Translations under genes and position numbers: made by a program
Shown: positions 54,671-64,000 of the stretch, one piece after another
How positions within the stretch are numbered: position 1 is the stretch's first letter
Layout of the letters: every line of letters starts with the position of its first letter
Notes under the pieces: generated by a model
Told to the model about the DNA's origin: nothing
Seen by the model: only the letters and a program-made list of their open reading frames with translations
Databases searched by the model: none
Source of the DNA: Roseiarcus sp963730555
GTDB lineage: Bacteria > Pseudomonadota > Alphaproteobacteria > Rhizobiales > Beijerinckiaceae
DNA length: 64,000 nucleotides
Reading direction: 5' to 3'
Assembly (NCBI GenBank): GCA_963730555.1
Contig: CAVSSS010000031.1
Span: 310,001 to 374,000 of the forward strand

Positions 54671-54721
54671 CAAGAGTGGCGTATCTTCGATCTTGGCGGC
54701 TTCACGAGTGACAAGAGCGAC

Positions 54722-56894
54722 ATGCGAAGGGCGCACGAGGCCAGACTTTACGCGTTGACCACGGCGACCGCCTGCGGACTGGCGCTGCTCGCGGGCATCG
54801 TCGGCGCGCCGACGCGAGTCATGATGCAGAATTTGGTCTTCGACCAATATCAACGCTGGAAGCCGCGCCCTTACGAATTCGACCAACCTGTCCGCATTGT
54901 CGCGGTCGATGAGGAATTGCTCAAGCGGCTGGGCCAATGGCCGTGGCCGCATGAGCGACTTGGCGCGCTTGTGGACGCGTTGAAACGCGCCGGAGCCGCG
55001 GCGATCGCATTCGATTTCCTGTTCTCGGAAAAGGACCGCGGCGACACGACCGCTCCGGCGGATAACACTCCCGACTCCGCCTTTGCGCGGTCGATGGATG
55101 ACGGGGCCGTTGTCCTCGGCAGCTTCGTCTCGGAGCTGCCCAATGGCGCGAGCGGCTCGACCAAGGCGGGATTCGTCACAGCCGGCGACGACGCAGCAAA
55201 GTTCTTGGCCCCATGGCCAGGGATTCTCATGCCTCTGCCCGAGCTCGCGCAGCATGCGGCCGGAATCGGCTTCCTTAATTGGCGTCCGGACGTCGACAGG
55301 GTCGTGCGACGAGTGCCGCTCATCCTCAATGTCAATGGCGCCTTGCAGCCGAGTCTCGCCATGGAGGCTTTGCGCGTCGGACAGGGCGCTTCGACCTATA
55401 TCGTCAAGTCCTTGAACGCCAGCGGCGAAACGGCTTTCGGACAATCGTACGGCGTGGTGGCGATCCGCAACGGCGACCTGACGATCCCAACGGACGCCGA
55501 CGGAGACGTCAGGGTCTATTTCGCGAAAGCTGACCCGCGCAGGTCGATCCCGGCCTGGAAGGCTCTCGACCCGAAAGCGGACCTCAGCGATCTCCGCGGC
55601 AAGATCGTGTTCTTCGGCGCGTCCGCCCCGCTGCTCTCGGACATCGTCGCGACCCCCCTATCTCCAGCAATGCCGGGCGTTGAAGCCCATGCGCAGATCG
55701 TCGAGCAGCTCCTGAGCGGCCAGACGCTCACGCGGCCGGATTGGGCGCCGAGCGCGGAGTGGATGGCGACGGCGGTGATCTGCGCGGCGCTCGTCGCGAC
55801 GACATGGATCCTGGGGCCTTACCTCGCCGCGCTCGTATACGCCGCCGTGCTTGGCGCGATCGTCGCGGTGAGCTGGTTCGCGTTTTCGCGTCACGGATTG
55901 CTGATCGAGCCGACCTATCCGGCGTTCTCCGCCGCCGCCGTCTATTTCACCGGAGTCTCGACGCTCTACGCAGTGAAACGCCATCAGGAGCGGGCGATCC
56001 GTTCCGCGTTCGGCCGATTTGTCTCGCCCGCGGTGGTCGCACGGCTTGCGGAAATGCCTGGCGCCCTCGAGCTCGGCGGCTTGCAGCGTGAACTGACGCT
56101 GCTCTTCTGCGACATCCGCTCGTTTACGACGATCTCGGAGGGGTTCAACGCGTCGGAACTCACCCATTTCCTCAACGAATATCTGACGCCGATGACCGAC
56201 GCCATTCTCGACCGAGAGGGCACCGTCGACAAATATATGGGCGACGCCATCATGGCGTTCTGGAACGCGCCACTCGACGATCCCGATCATGCGGCGCACG
56301 CGGTCGAATCGGCGCTCACGATGCGTGAGATGCTGGTCACGCTCAACGAAAGCTGGCGTAGCCGCGCCGAATCCGATGGGCGCCCGTTCAAACCCGTGCG
56401 CTTCGGCATCGGGCTCAATTCAGGCGAATGCTGCGTCGGCAACCTCGGTTCGCTGCGCCGATTCGACTATTCGGCGATCGGCGACGAAGTGAATGTCGCC
56501 TCGCGACTGGAAGGCGCCTGCAAGATTTTCGAGGTCGATATCATTGGAAGTGAAACGGTCCGGTCCGAAGCGCCCGACTTCGCCTGGCTTGAGATCGAAT
56601 TCTGTACTGGTCAAGGGCAAGACGCGCCCGGTGGGTCTTTATGCGCTCGCGGGAGATTCCACTGTCGCCCAAAGCGACGAATTCGCGGACCTCACCCGCC
56701 TTCATGCCGCGATGCTCTCGGCCTACCGGAACCGAGACTTCGCCGGCGCCATTTCCATGGCGAAGGAAGCCGCGGCCCTGGCCCCCGCAGCGGTTCGCGG
56801 CCTCTACTCTTACAACCTGCGTCGCTTCGCCCAATTGGCGGAAAGCGTGCAGGACGCCGATTGGCGACCGCTTATCGCGCTCGACGAGAAATAG
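54722..56894 (+). CDS. CHASE2-domain adenylate/guanylate cyclase, one indel
   Basis: Membrane cyclase of about 720 aa. A short N-terminal helix (TATACGLALLAGIVG) leads to a periplasmic CHASE2 sensor (IVAVDEELLKRLGQWPWPHERLG, GIGFLNWRPDVDRVVRRVPLI, IVFFGASAPLLSD). Two or three transmembrane helices follow (VICAALVATTWILGPYLAALVYAA), then the class III catalytic domain: LTLLFCDIRSFTTISEGF with the metal Asp, VDKYMGDAIMAFWNAP, GIGLNSGECCVGNLGS, YSAIGDEVNVASRLEG. At GAATTC 56597-56602 the frame breaks; removing one base restores SVLVKGKTRPVGLYALAG and a C-terminal helix to the stop at 56894. It could sense an external signal and make cAMP or cGMP. Confidence 0.85.
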
Positions 56895-57049
56895 CCGTGT
56901 TGTAGGCGCGGTCGTTGACCGCGCCGCCGCGCTCCAAAGTGCGTTCGGAAGGACGCCCGTCTGTCGACGGACTATGGAGCGCGGCTACAATCGGCCGCGC
57001 CCGAATAGGGCGGAGGCCGCGCAGGTTCCGGGTCCGGGCGGCCACCCGC

Positions 57050-57598
57050 TCAAGGCTGCTTCTGCTGTTCCGTTTTGCTCTTCGATGCGTGATAGCCTGC
57101 GGCGCCGGCGTCGGCCTCGCACATGTATGCGCCCTGCTTGGTCGTGCCGAACCAACGGGAACCCGAATAATGATAGGTATGGGACTTGCCCTTGGTGTTG
57201 ACCCAGACCACCGTGTCGCCGGGGCAGCGCGCCTTGGCTTCCTGCTCCGAAGCAAATTGGCCGGCGCCGGTCGGGCGAGCGGCTTGCATGGGCTTCGGCT
57301 TCGGCTGATAAGTTGGCGCCGGGGCCGGACCGATCGGTGCCGGAGCCGGCGCTGGCGCGGGAGCCGCCGCAGGCGCAGCAGCCGGCGTGGCGGCGCCCTC
57401 CTTCTCGGTGCGGCATTGTTTCAGGAACTGCGGCCACGTCAGACCGTTCGTGGTGTTGTTCGCTTTCGCGGCCTTCCAGTCATCGCCGCACTGCTTCATG
57501 ATGCTTTGCGCCTGCACAGGGCCGGTCGACGCCACCACACCCAGGGCGCCGGCGAACAACAGGGCCGAAAGCGCAACCCCGAAAGACTTCCTGATCAT
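57050..57598 (-). CDS. secreted Pro/Ala-rich protein, 182 aa
   Basis: Exported protein starting at ATG 57598 with a signal peptide (MIRKSFGVALSALLFAGALG, cleavage near VQAQ). The N-terminal domain (QCGDDWKAAKANNTTNGLTWPQFLKQCR) contains paired Cys and resembles the conserved start of many Rhizobiales hypothetical proteins. A Pro/Ala linker (APAPAPAPAPIGPAPAP) follows. The C-terminal domain (FASEQEAKARCPGDTVVWVNTKGKSHTYHYSGSRWFG, CEADAGAAGYHAS) is shared with small secreted proteins of unknown role. An in-frame start at 57682 would add an unlikely leader. It is convergent with the cyclase gene. Confidence 0.75.
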   Translation of the reverse strand: MIRKSFGVALSALLFAGALGVVASTGPVQAQSIMKQCGDDWKAAKANNTTNGLTWPQFLKQCRTEKEGAATPAAAPAAAPAPAPAPAPIGPAPAPTYQPKPKPMQAARPTGAGQFASEQEAKARCPGDTVVWVNTKGKSHTYHYSGSRWFGTTKQGAYMCEADAGAAGYHASKSKTEQQKQP

Positions 57599-57751
57599 CG
57601 TTATTCCCTCCGATACGGGCGCCCCGGCGAACTCGCCAGCTCTCTCCCGGCCCAGCAACTCACCGAGCTCATTCCCGCTCATGCCCCGGTTCCACTGAAC
57701 CGAACATGAACATTCTGTGATCAGCCGCCCGATGTTTCTCTTACCCCGCTG

Positions 57752-59308
57752 TCACCCGGCCCCGAGTCGCGCCCGCGCGAGGGCCGTCGTGTCGCTCAGG
57801 CTTCCCGAAGCGGGCAGCGCCGCCCATCCCTTCTCGCCAAGAGCCTCCGCCGACTGCCGGCGCGCCACATCGGCGTCCGCGTCCGACGCATCTCTTTGTC
57901 GTAAGCCGACGCGCTCAAGCCGCGTCGCCAGGGGCGCGTCCAGAAACAGGCCCGCGAAGCCGACCCCGACTTCGGCCGCGACGCCAGCCGCGGCGCTGCG
58001 CTCGGCGGCTGTCGCGAAGGTCGCGTCGATGAGAACCCCCTGCCCTGCGCGAAGCGCAATTCTGGCCTTGTCGATAAGTCGCTCATAGACGTCGCGCGTG
58101 ACGTCGCTGGAATAAGCCGAGGCAGGCAAACGATCCGTCTCCTCGACCCCGAACATCGCCTTGCGCTCCACGTCGCTGCGCAGCCATAGCGCGCCAGGCG
58201 CGCGGCCGATCTCCGATGCGAGCGCGCTGGCCAGCGCGCTCTTGCCGACGCCGGAGAGCCCACCGATCGCAACGAGGCGGGGTGGAGCGTAGCTAAGAAA
58301 CTGGACCGCGCGATCGAAATAGCGGCCCGCGAGCGCGCGGGCTTCGTCGCGCTTTTCGCCCTCGCGCCGCTCGGCGCCGGCAGCCTCGACTTTGGCTCGG
58401 ATTGCGGCGCGCAGGCTCAAGAACAACGGCAGCGCGACAAGACCGGTCAAAGCATCCAGCGGCTCCGGGGCGAGATAGCGGTTGAAAAGCCGGTTGGCGG
58501 CGGCGCGCAAACCGCGCTCCTCCAGATCCATCAACAGAAAAGCCAGATCGTAGAGAACGTCCCCGCTTGCAATCTCATCCGAAAACTCGACCGCATCGAA
58601 CAAAGTCGGTTCGCCGTCGATGAGAACGATGTTGCGCAGATGCAGATCGCCGTGACAGCGGCGGACGAAACCGGCCTCGCCGCGCTTGAGCAGGATCGGG
58701 CGCACGGTCGCGAATGCGAGCCGCAAATCATGGGTGAGCTTGCGCGCCCTGGCCAAGTCGAAGAGATCGGGCCATTGGGCGAAAGCGGCGTCGTTCTGCT
58801 CGATATAAGTCTCGAGCGCACGAGCGGCGCGCGCTGCATCCCTGAGCGGGGCGCGAGCATGCATATGGCGGATCGCGGGCGCGAGCTTATCGATGATTGC
58901 GTCCGGAACGCCGCCCCGGTCAGCGATGCGATCAAGCGTGGCGTTCTCGTCGAAGCGCCTCATGTTCACGGCCCATTCGACGATTTCGCTATCGCCCCCG
59001 AGGGCGAGAGTGCACCCATGTCGCGTGATGGGCAGCGCCGTGAGATAAATTTGCGGCGCTGAGGCGCGATTGACTTCGATCTCCGCCTCGCAGGCCTCGC
59101 GGCGCTTGTCGAGCGTCGACAGGTCCATGAAGGGAAACTTGACCGCCCGCTTAACCTTGTAAACGTTGGCGCCGGCGAGAAAGACGACCGCGCCTGCCGT
59201 ATCGACTCGCCCGACCGGCTCGCTCAATCCATGTGTCTTAGGGTCGGCAAGAAACCGGAACACGGTCTCCTGCAACTCGCGGGGATTGTCGGGATCGCGA
59301 AAACTCAT
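57752..59308 (-). CDS. bifunctional aminoglycoside-phosphotransferase-like / AAA ATP-binding protein
   Basis: A 518-aa cytoplasmic protein with two halves. Residues 1-300 form a kinase-like fold of the aminoglycoside phosphotransferase class: VFLAGANVYKVKRAVKFPFMDLST, AGFVRRCHGDLHLRNIVLIDGEPTLFDAVEFSDEIASGDVLYDLAFLLMDLE with the catalytic HGDLHxxN and DxD-like metal motifs. Residues 340-518 form a P-loop kinase: GGLSGVGKSALASALASE, LRSDVERKAMFG, GVLIDATFATAAER. The fusion is common in proteobacteria and of unknown role; drug resistance should not be assumed. It overlaps by 4 nt the end frame of the next upstream gene. Confidence 0.85.
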   Translation of the reverse strand: MSFRDPDNPRELQETVFRFLADPKTHGLSEPVGRVDTAGAVVFLAGANVYKVKRAVKFPFMDLSTLDKRREACEAEIEVNRASAPQIYLTALPITRHGCTLALGGDSEIVEWAVNMRRFDENATLDRIADRGGVPDAIIDKLAPAIRHMHARAPLRDAARAARALETYIEQNDAAFAQWPDLFDLARARKLTHDLRLAFATVRPILLKRGEAGFVRRCHGDLHLRNIVLIDGEPTLFDAVEFSDEIASGDVLYDLAFLLMDLEERGLRAAANRLFNRYLAPEPLDALTGLVALPLFLSLRAAIRAKVEAAGAERREGEKRDEARALAGRYFDRAVQFLSYAPPRLVAIGGLSGVGKSALASALASEIGRAPGALWLRSDVERKAMFGVEETDRLPASAYSSDVTRDVYERLIDKARIALRAGQGVLIDATFATAAERSAAAGVAAEVGVGFAGLFLDAPLATRLERVGLRQRDASDADADVARRQSAEALGEKGWAALPASGSLSDTTALARARLGAG

Positions 59309-59368
59309 CGGTCGCGCGCCAAGCAGGCCTCTCTTCGTTTGCCGGGGCCGTGGGCCGCGCGCTTCGCA

Positions 59369-59889
59369 TCAGGCCGGCGGCGCTCGGGCTCCGTCCGCAA
59401 CCTTGGCGACGCGCGCCCCGACATGCGCGACGGCGCGCGCCGTCGCAGCGAAACCCGAGGCCAGCAACGCCCATTGAAACGGCCGAGCCGCGCCAGCCGA
59501 CGCCAACAGGGCGGCACGGGCCAACGCGCCGAGCGATACATAGCCGAGCAGCGCGGGAAAGCGCGGCCCGGGTTCCCAACATGTAATCGCGCAGGCTGAC
59601 GGCCGACAAGCCCGGTAGGGCGTGAGCAAAGCCGCCCCCCGACGCCGAAGCGCGTGCCGGGCGCCATGCTAACCAGCAAAGCTGGGACGGTCCCCGCCGT
59701 CGCGGCGATGACTTGCAGGCCAGCGAGACTGAGCCAGCTCGTGGTCTCGAATCTGCGTGCGAGCGCCAGCGCGCCCTCGCTCTGCGAAGCGAAGGCGGTC
59801 GATCCGCCGGAGCCCATGAGGTCTGTTACAGGCCAAGCGAGCGAGACCGCCAGGATCAGGGCAGCGAGGATTCGTAGACGCGCTCGCAT
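59369..59889 (-). CDS. integral membrane protein, frame broken twice
   Basis: Three frames must be joined to give about 173 aa. From ATG 59889: LRILAALILAVSLAWPVTDLMG, then LSLAGLQVIAATAGTVPALLVSM. After removal of one base from the C run at 59635-59640: GLSAVSLRDYMLGT. After removal of one base from CCCGGG at 59567-59572: FPALLGYVSLGALARAALLASAG to the stop at 59369. The result is a smooth multi-helix protein, so the breaks look like indel errors. Family not recognised. It overlaps the 3' end of the glycosyltransferase gene, hinting that it works with it. Confidence 0.5.
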
Positions 59890-60642
59890 CGCGTCGACTC
59901 GTCGGGCGCAACAAGACTGCAGTTCAAGAGCCCAAGACGGTGCAAGCGATATCGCGCCGCCGCTTCCAGAACGCCAAAGCCGTAGACGGCGCTACGGAGA
60001 GGATTCATCGACGACGCCTCCGGGAAATAGCGGGTGGGACACGAGATCTCGCCGAGACGAAATCCCCAGTGGATGGCCTGAACGAGGACTTGGTTGTCGA
60101 AGACGAAATCGTCCGAGCAACGGTCCATCGGCAGCGTTTGCAAGACGCGGCGGCTCCAAGCTCGATACCCGGTGTGATATTCGGAAAGCTTCCGCCAGAG
60201 CAGGATGTTCTCGGCCACCGTCAGCGCACGATTGGCGACGTATTTGTAAAGGGGCATGCCGCCGGCGAGCGCCTTTCCGCCGAGGATGCGCGAACCGAGC
60301 ACCACGTCATATTCGCCCGAGGCGACCATCGACGCCATCGCGGGCACGAGGCGCGGCGAATATTGGTAGTCCGGGTGCAACATGACCACGATGTCGGCGC
60401 CGCGGTCGAGCGCCGCGCGATAGCAGGTCTTCTGATTGGCGCCCGTAGCCCCGGTTGGCGTCGTGGGCCAGCGTGTGAATGCCGAGCGACTTGGCGAGTG
60501 AGAGGGTTTGGTCGGCGCTACCGTCGTCCGTGAGAATGATGTCGTCGACGATCTGCTTGGGAATGTCGTCATAAGTCTTCTTCAAAGTCAGCGCGACGTT
60601 GTAAGCGGGGAGAACGATAGCAATTCTCTGATTGTCCAGCAT
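59856..60642 (-). CDS. glycosyltransferase family 2, one indel
   Basis: GT-A type enzyme with the family start: QRIAIVLPAYNVALTLKKTYDDI, DDIILTDDGSADQTLSLAKSLGIHTLAHDANRGYG. The frame then breaks at 60439-60444 (GGCGCCC); removing one base yields ANQKTCYRAALDRGADIVVMLHPDYQYSPRLVPAMASMV with the second metal Asp, and LGSRILGGKALAGGMPLYKYVANRALT, CSDDFVFDNQVLVQAIHWGFRLGEISCPTRYF. This is the dolichol-phosphate-sugar-synthase-like subgroup that makes lipid-linked sugars. The ATG at 60642 fits; an earlier ATG at 60687 adds 15 residues. The next gene, divergent, is a large membrane glycosyltransferase-like protein that could use lipid-linked sugar. Confidence 0.8.
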
Positions 60643-60772
60643 ATCTGCAAGAGTTCCGATACTCGATATGCGACCATACTCCACCATGCACGTTAACGAA
60701 GCGTACTGTAGACCGGCTTTAGCATCGCCTAGACAATGATTAAAACTTTCTAGATCGACACCGTTGGTGAAA

Positions 60773-62457
60773 ATGCAATGCATTTTTGCGCAGAGTTACG
60801 TACGTAACTCTGGAGCTGGCACGTATGAGACTTCCCAGAACTTGACGGATCGCGGCGCCCAGGCGCCGCATGAGCCGGGGAGCGTAGACCTCGAATTGAT
60901 CGACTGGACCCGGCTTCTGCTCTTTGGGCTATGGCTCGCCGCCGCCGGCGCGCTTGCCTGGCGTCATGTTATATGGCGGGACGAAGCGCGGGCGCTGTCC
61001 ATCGCGATCCAAGGCGAGGATTGGATCGCCATGCTTCGCGGATTGCATGGCGAGGGGCATCCGGCGCTCTGGTATCTCCTTCTGCGCGCGGTCCACGACG
61101 TTTCAGGGTGCCCAGAAGTTCTTCCTCTCCTCGCGTTCGCGATCGCTGTCGCCGCTGCATGGCTGATCGTGTGGCGCTCGCCTTTTCCGCCGGCTCTGCT
61201 GGGGCTCATCCTCGCCTCTCATTTCTTCATCTACGAATTTTCGGTGATGGCGCGAAACTATGGGATCGGCATGCTGATCCTGTTCGCGTTGGCGATCGCT
61301 TACCCGAGATGTCGCGGACGCGGCGTCGCGCTGGGCGCGCTCCTGTTTCTGCTGGCGAACTGCAATGTGATCGCCACGATATTGGCGGGCGCCTTCCTGC
61401 TCTTCTGGTTCGTCGAGATTCTCGAGGAGACCGGCCCTCGCTGGTCCCCGGCGATGGCCAATTTCGCTCTGAATGCGGCGATCGCAACGGCGGGCGCAGC
61501 GCTCTCTTTCGCGACGGTCTATCCGACCTTCAACGACGCCGCTGTCGCGGCGCATGCCTCAAGCGTTGGAGTACGCGACATCCTGGGCGCGATCGTCAAC
61601 CCCGCGCCGGCCTTCGCACAAATCCTCGGATGGCAGGTCGCGCCGACCTATCTCGTCGTCCCCTGGTCTCCCATTGTCGTCGCCTTGGGCGCGCCGCTCT
61701 TGATCGGCGCGACATTCGGGCTCATTGAACGGGAGGGGGCGCTGCTGGCGTGTTTGGCGTCGCTCGCTGGCCTCTCTTCGTTCTTCCGGCTCGTCTATCC
61801 TGGCGACTATCGCCACGAGCCACGTGGCTCGCCTTCGTCATCGCGATGTACTGGATCTCATGGAAGCCGAAACGCCCCTTGAACCCGCAAGCCGCGCTAG
61901 ACCCGAACGGGCGCAGCCTCGCTCTCGTCCGCAAGGCAGGCTTCGCTTTCTTTCTCGTCCTCGTCGGCGTTCAGGCCGCGCTGGGGCTCGCCGATCTCGC
62001 CTTCGCCGCCATCGTCGGAACGCCCGAAAGCCGCTCGCGCGACTTCGCTGAACTTGTGTCGCGGCGGCCAGACCTCAAGGATGCGATCCTGATCGGCGAC
62101 CCGGACTACATGCTAGAGCCAATGCATTACTACCTTCCCAACCGGACCTATTTCGTCCGGGAGCGGCGTTACGGCGACTATGTCCGCTTTACCCGAGCGG
62201 CCCGGCTCGAACTGACTCTCGGCGATATCCTTGACGAGGCTCGCGCCGTCCGCGCCTCCACCGGCCGGCCAGTCGCGATTCTGCTCGCATGGCCTCTCAG
62301 CGAAATGGCTCCCGCCCGCGTCTACCGCGAAAGCTACGCCTGGACTTTCTCCGCGCCGGGCGATCAGATCGAGCGATTTCGGGAGGCGACGACCCTCATC
62401 GCGCAATTTCCCAAAGCCACGAGCGGCGAAAGCTATGACGTCTACGTGTTGAAGTGA
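60773..62457 (+). CDS. multi-TM GT-C-like protein, one indel
   Basis: A protein of about 560 aa with at least eight transmembrane helices in the first 360 residues (LLFGLWLAAAGALAWRHVIW, LPLLAFAIAVAAAWLIV, LLGLILASHFFIYEFSVMAR, GMLILFALAIAYP, VALGALLFLLANCNVIATILAGAFLLFWFV). An early acidic loop (WRDEARAL, QGEDW) is like the catalytic loop of ArnT/GT39-type enzymes. At 61819-61821 one base is missing; adding it gives HEATWLAFVIAMYW and a tail (FAFFLVLVGVQAALGLADLAF, then a periplasmic domain YYLPNRTYFVRERRYGDY) to the stop at 62457. A lipid-linked-sugar enzyme gene is divergent to it. Confidence 0.65.
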
Positions 62458-62579
62458 AGCAGATCGCGCCCCGACGGCCAGGGGCGGCCTGTCGCAAAAC
62501 TGTCGCAGCCATGGTCGAACATTTGGCCTTGGTCGCCGTCGTTCGTCCTGGCGCTAGCGCCAACCAAGGAATGCCGACA

Positions 62580-63579
62580 ATGAGCGCGGATAAGAAAAAG
62601 GTCCGGTCAGCGAGCTTCAGAAGCGCGTCAACACCGAGATCCAGGACAATCTCGACGAGGACATCGAGCTCGAGCTCGAGGACGAGCAGCTCGCGGATCT
62701 TCTGTCGGAAACCGAACATCTTGAAACGCACGATTCCCTGCCGCGCCATCTCTATTTCCAGGAACTGTTGCGCCTGCAGCGCGAGCTCATCAAGCTCCAG
62801 GACTGGGTCCAGGCCAAGAAGCTCAAGCTCGTCGTCATTTTCGAGGGACGCGATCGGCGGGGAAAGGCGGGGCGATCAAACGGGTCATGCAGCGCCTCAA
62901 CCCGCGCGTCGTCCGCACTGTCGCGCTGCCCGCCCCGACCGAACGCGAGCGCAGCCAATGGTACTTCCAACGCTACGTTCCTCACCTGCCGGCCGGCGGC
63001 GAGATCGTGCTGTTCGACCGCAGCTGGTACAACCGCGCCGGCGTCGAACGGGTGATGGGGTTCTGCACCGACGAGGAATACGAGGACTTCTTCCGCTCCG
63101 CGCCCGAGTTCGAGCGCCTGCTGGTGCGCTCAGGGATCGTCCTGGTCAAATACTGGTTCTCGATCACCGACGACGAGCAGCACCTGCGCTTCATGATGCG
63201 CATCAACGATCCCTTGAAGCAGTGGAAGCTCTCGCCGATGGACCTCGAATCGCGGAGCCGCTGGGAGGCCTACACCAAGGCAAAAGAGATCATGCTCGAG
63301 CGCACGCATATCCCGGAGGCGCCGTGGTGGGTGGTCGAAGCCGTGGACAAGAAGCGCGCCCGCCTCAATTGCATCGCCCACCTTTTGACCCGGGTGCCAT
63401 ACCAGGAAGTGCCCCATGTGAAGCCGGTCTTACCGGCGCGGGTGCACAACCCCGACTACCACCGCCACCCCGTCCCGGAAGAGATGTACGTGCCGGACCA
63501 CTACGCCAATGTCGCAGCCGAGTATGCGGAACACGTGCAAACGCTGGCCGGCGATGCCGCGGCGAGCACTGCGAAGTAG
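62580..63579 (+). CDS. ppk2: polyphosphate kinase 2, two indels
   Basis: Uses polyphosphate to phosphorylate nucleotides, or the reverse. A ribosome site (AAGGA) precedes ATG 62580. One frame break near 62600 and a second at 62854-62855 must be repaired. The second lies in Walker A: adding one base makes EGRDAAGKGGAIKRVMQRLNP, the family P-loop. The rest reads RHLYFQELLRLQRELIKLQDWVQAKKLKLVVIFEG before it and YFQRYVPHLPAGGEIVLFDRSWYNRAGVERVMGFC, SITDDEQHLRFMMRINDPLKQWKLSPMDLESRSRW after it. Both halves are intact in detail, so the breaks are probably read errors. The stop is 24 bases from the convergent VapC-type gene. Confidence 0.85.
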
Positions 63580-63603
63580 CAGGCGGCCGAGGACCCGTTC
63601 GCG

Positions 63604-64000
63604 TCACGCAATAGCGACGTCGGTGTGCGAAAAATCGTCGCCCTTGAACAAGAGCGGCTCCCGCATCGACTTGGCGAGGGCGTAGGCGAAACAATCGCCG
63701 AAATTGAGCCCCGCCGGGTGGCCGCTGCCTTTGCCGAAGTCGCGATAGGCCGCGCGGGCGATTTCGGCCTGCTCGCGGTCGACCGGCTCCACCGCAATTT
63801 CCGTTCGGACGATCAAGTCGTCCAACCGCCGAGACAGAAGCGGATTGCGGTTGGCGTCGACGACGATGGCGGCCTCCAGATAGTTAGCCGCCGACATGCG
63901 CTTGGGCTCCCCCGCGGCCGTCAGATCGCGGAGGAAACGCCCCGCCTCTGGCTCCTCCTTGAGAACGGCCACGACGGCCGATGTGTCGACAATCAGTTCG
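63604..64000 (-). CDS. VapC-type PIN-domain toxin (5' end beyond the window)
   Basis: PIN-domain ribonuclease of a VapBC-type toxin-antitoxin pair. The visible frame starts at the window edge with ELIVDTSAVVAVLKEEPEAGRF, which carries the first metal Asp (VDTSA). A second acidic patch is in SAANYLEAAIVVDAN, and the last in LNFGDCFAYALAKSMREPLLFKGDDFSHTDV, so the Asp/Glu tetrad is present. The true start and the antitoxin gene should lie just beyond 64000. An in-frame ATG at 63972 would remove the first catalytic Asp and is rejected as start. Confidence 0.85.
   Translation of the reverse strand, partial: ELIVDTSAVVAVLKEEPEAGRFLRDLTAAGEPKRMSAANYLEAAIVVDANRNPLLSRRLDDLIVRTEIAVEPVDREQAEIARAAYRDFGKGSGHPAGLNFGDCFAYALAKSMREPLLFKGDDFSHTDVAIA

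Noticed and set aside
57752..59308. Aminoglycoside resistance gene
   Set aside because: The kinase-like half is fused to a P-loop kinase, a common housekeeping fusion of unknown role; no evidence of resistance function.
1..64000. CRISPR arrays, insertion sequences and rRNA
   Set aside because: No regularly spaced 24-40 bp direct repeats, no transposase motifs and no rRNA segments were seen.

Overview
The window is GC-rich, densely coded alphaproteobacterial chromosome. Family content (periplasmic selenocysteine formate dehydrogenase, DUF3175, Tat-exported bicupin, CHASE2 cyclase, dapA-smpB) fits a member of the Hyphomicrobiales, perhaps near Methylocystaceae/Beijerinckiaceae. That placement is inference; no rRNA or other marker lies in the window. 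There is no CRISPR array and no recognisable transposase.

Layout. 1-2.1 kb: two small unknown minus-strand genes, an empty stretch and an SDR oxidoreductase. 2.2-16.7 kb: a selenocysteine and formate region with selA, selB, tRNA-Sec and selD, a PQQ beta-propeller protein, a small membrane protein, and a minus-strand run oxdC-fdnG-fdnH-fdnI-fdhE. The fdnG reading frame crosses a UGA (Sec) codon followed by a SECIS-like hairpin. Exported OxdC would make formate from oxalate on the same side of the membrane as FdnGHI, and the Sec genes supply the residue FdnG needs. 16.8-22.7 kb: a decayed pstA/pstB fragment, small proteins (one DUF3175) and a YhaO/YhaN-type nuclease-ATPase pair with a truncated second YhaO start. 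22.8-31 kb: a GT61 glycosyltransferase, a DUF6065-like gene broken at a T run, a secreted poly-His protein, a lytic transglycosylase with one indel, dapA, an enoyl-CoA hydratase-family gene, smpB and an acyl-CoA synthetase.

32.0-38.3 kb is the most interesting part. A protein with three TIR/TIR-like modules overlaps by 4 nt a membrane-anchored nSTAND-type NTPase with a helical repeat C-terminus; convergent to them is a DUF4231/SLATT two-helix membrane protein whose frame carries an in-frame UGA. The block lies between a decayed metY 3' end and the intact metY, both in the same orientation. It looks like a conflict or regulated-cell-death cassette.

38.3-64 kb: metY, DUF1003 and DUF4239 membrane proteins, a TylF-like methyltransferase, an SbmA/BacA-type ABC transporter with one indel, a META-domain protein, Hsp20, isovaleryl-CoA dehydrogenase, a fused FAD/Fe-S oxidoreductase, lipB, a glycosyltransferase-like protein, a CHASE2 adenylate cyclase, an envelope glycan cluster, PPK2 and a VapC-type PIN toxin cut by the window end.

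A caution: at least ten single-base frame breaks occur in otherwise well-preserved genes. Many are in G/C or T runs and two are at GAATTC where removing one base restores GANTC. Many may be sequencing indels rather than real pseudogenes.
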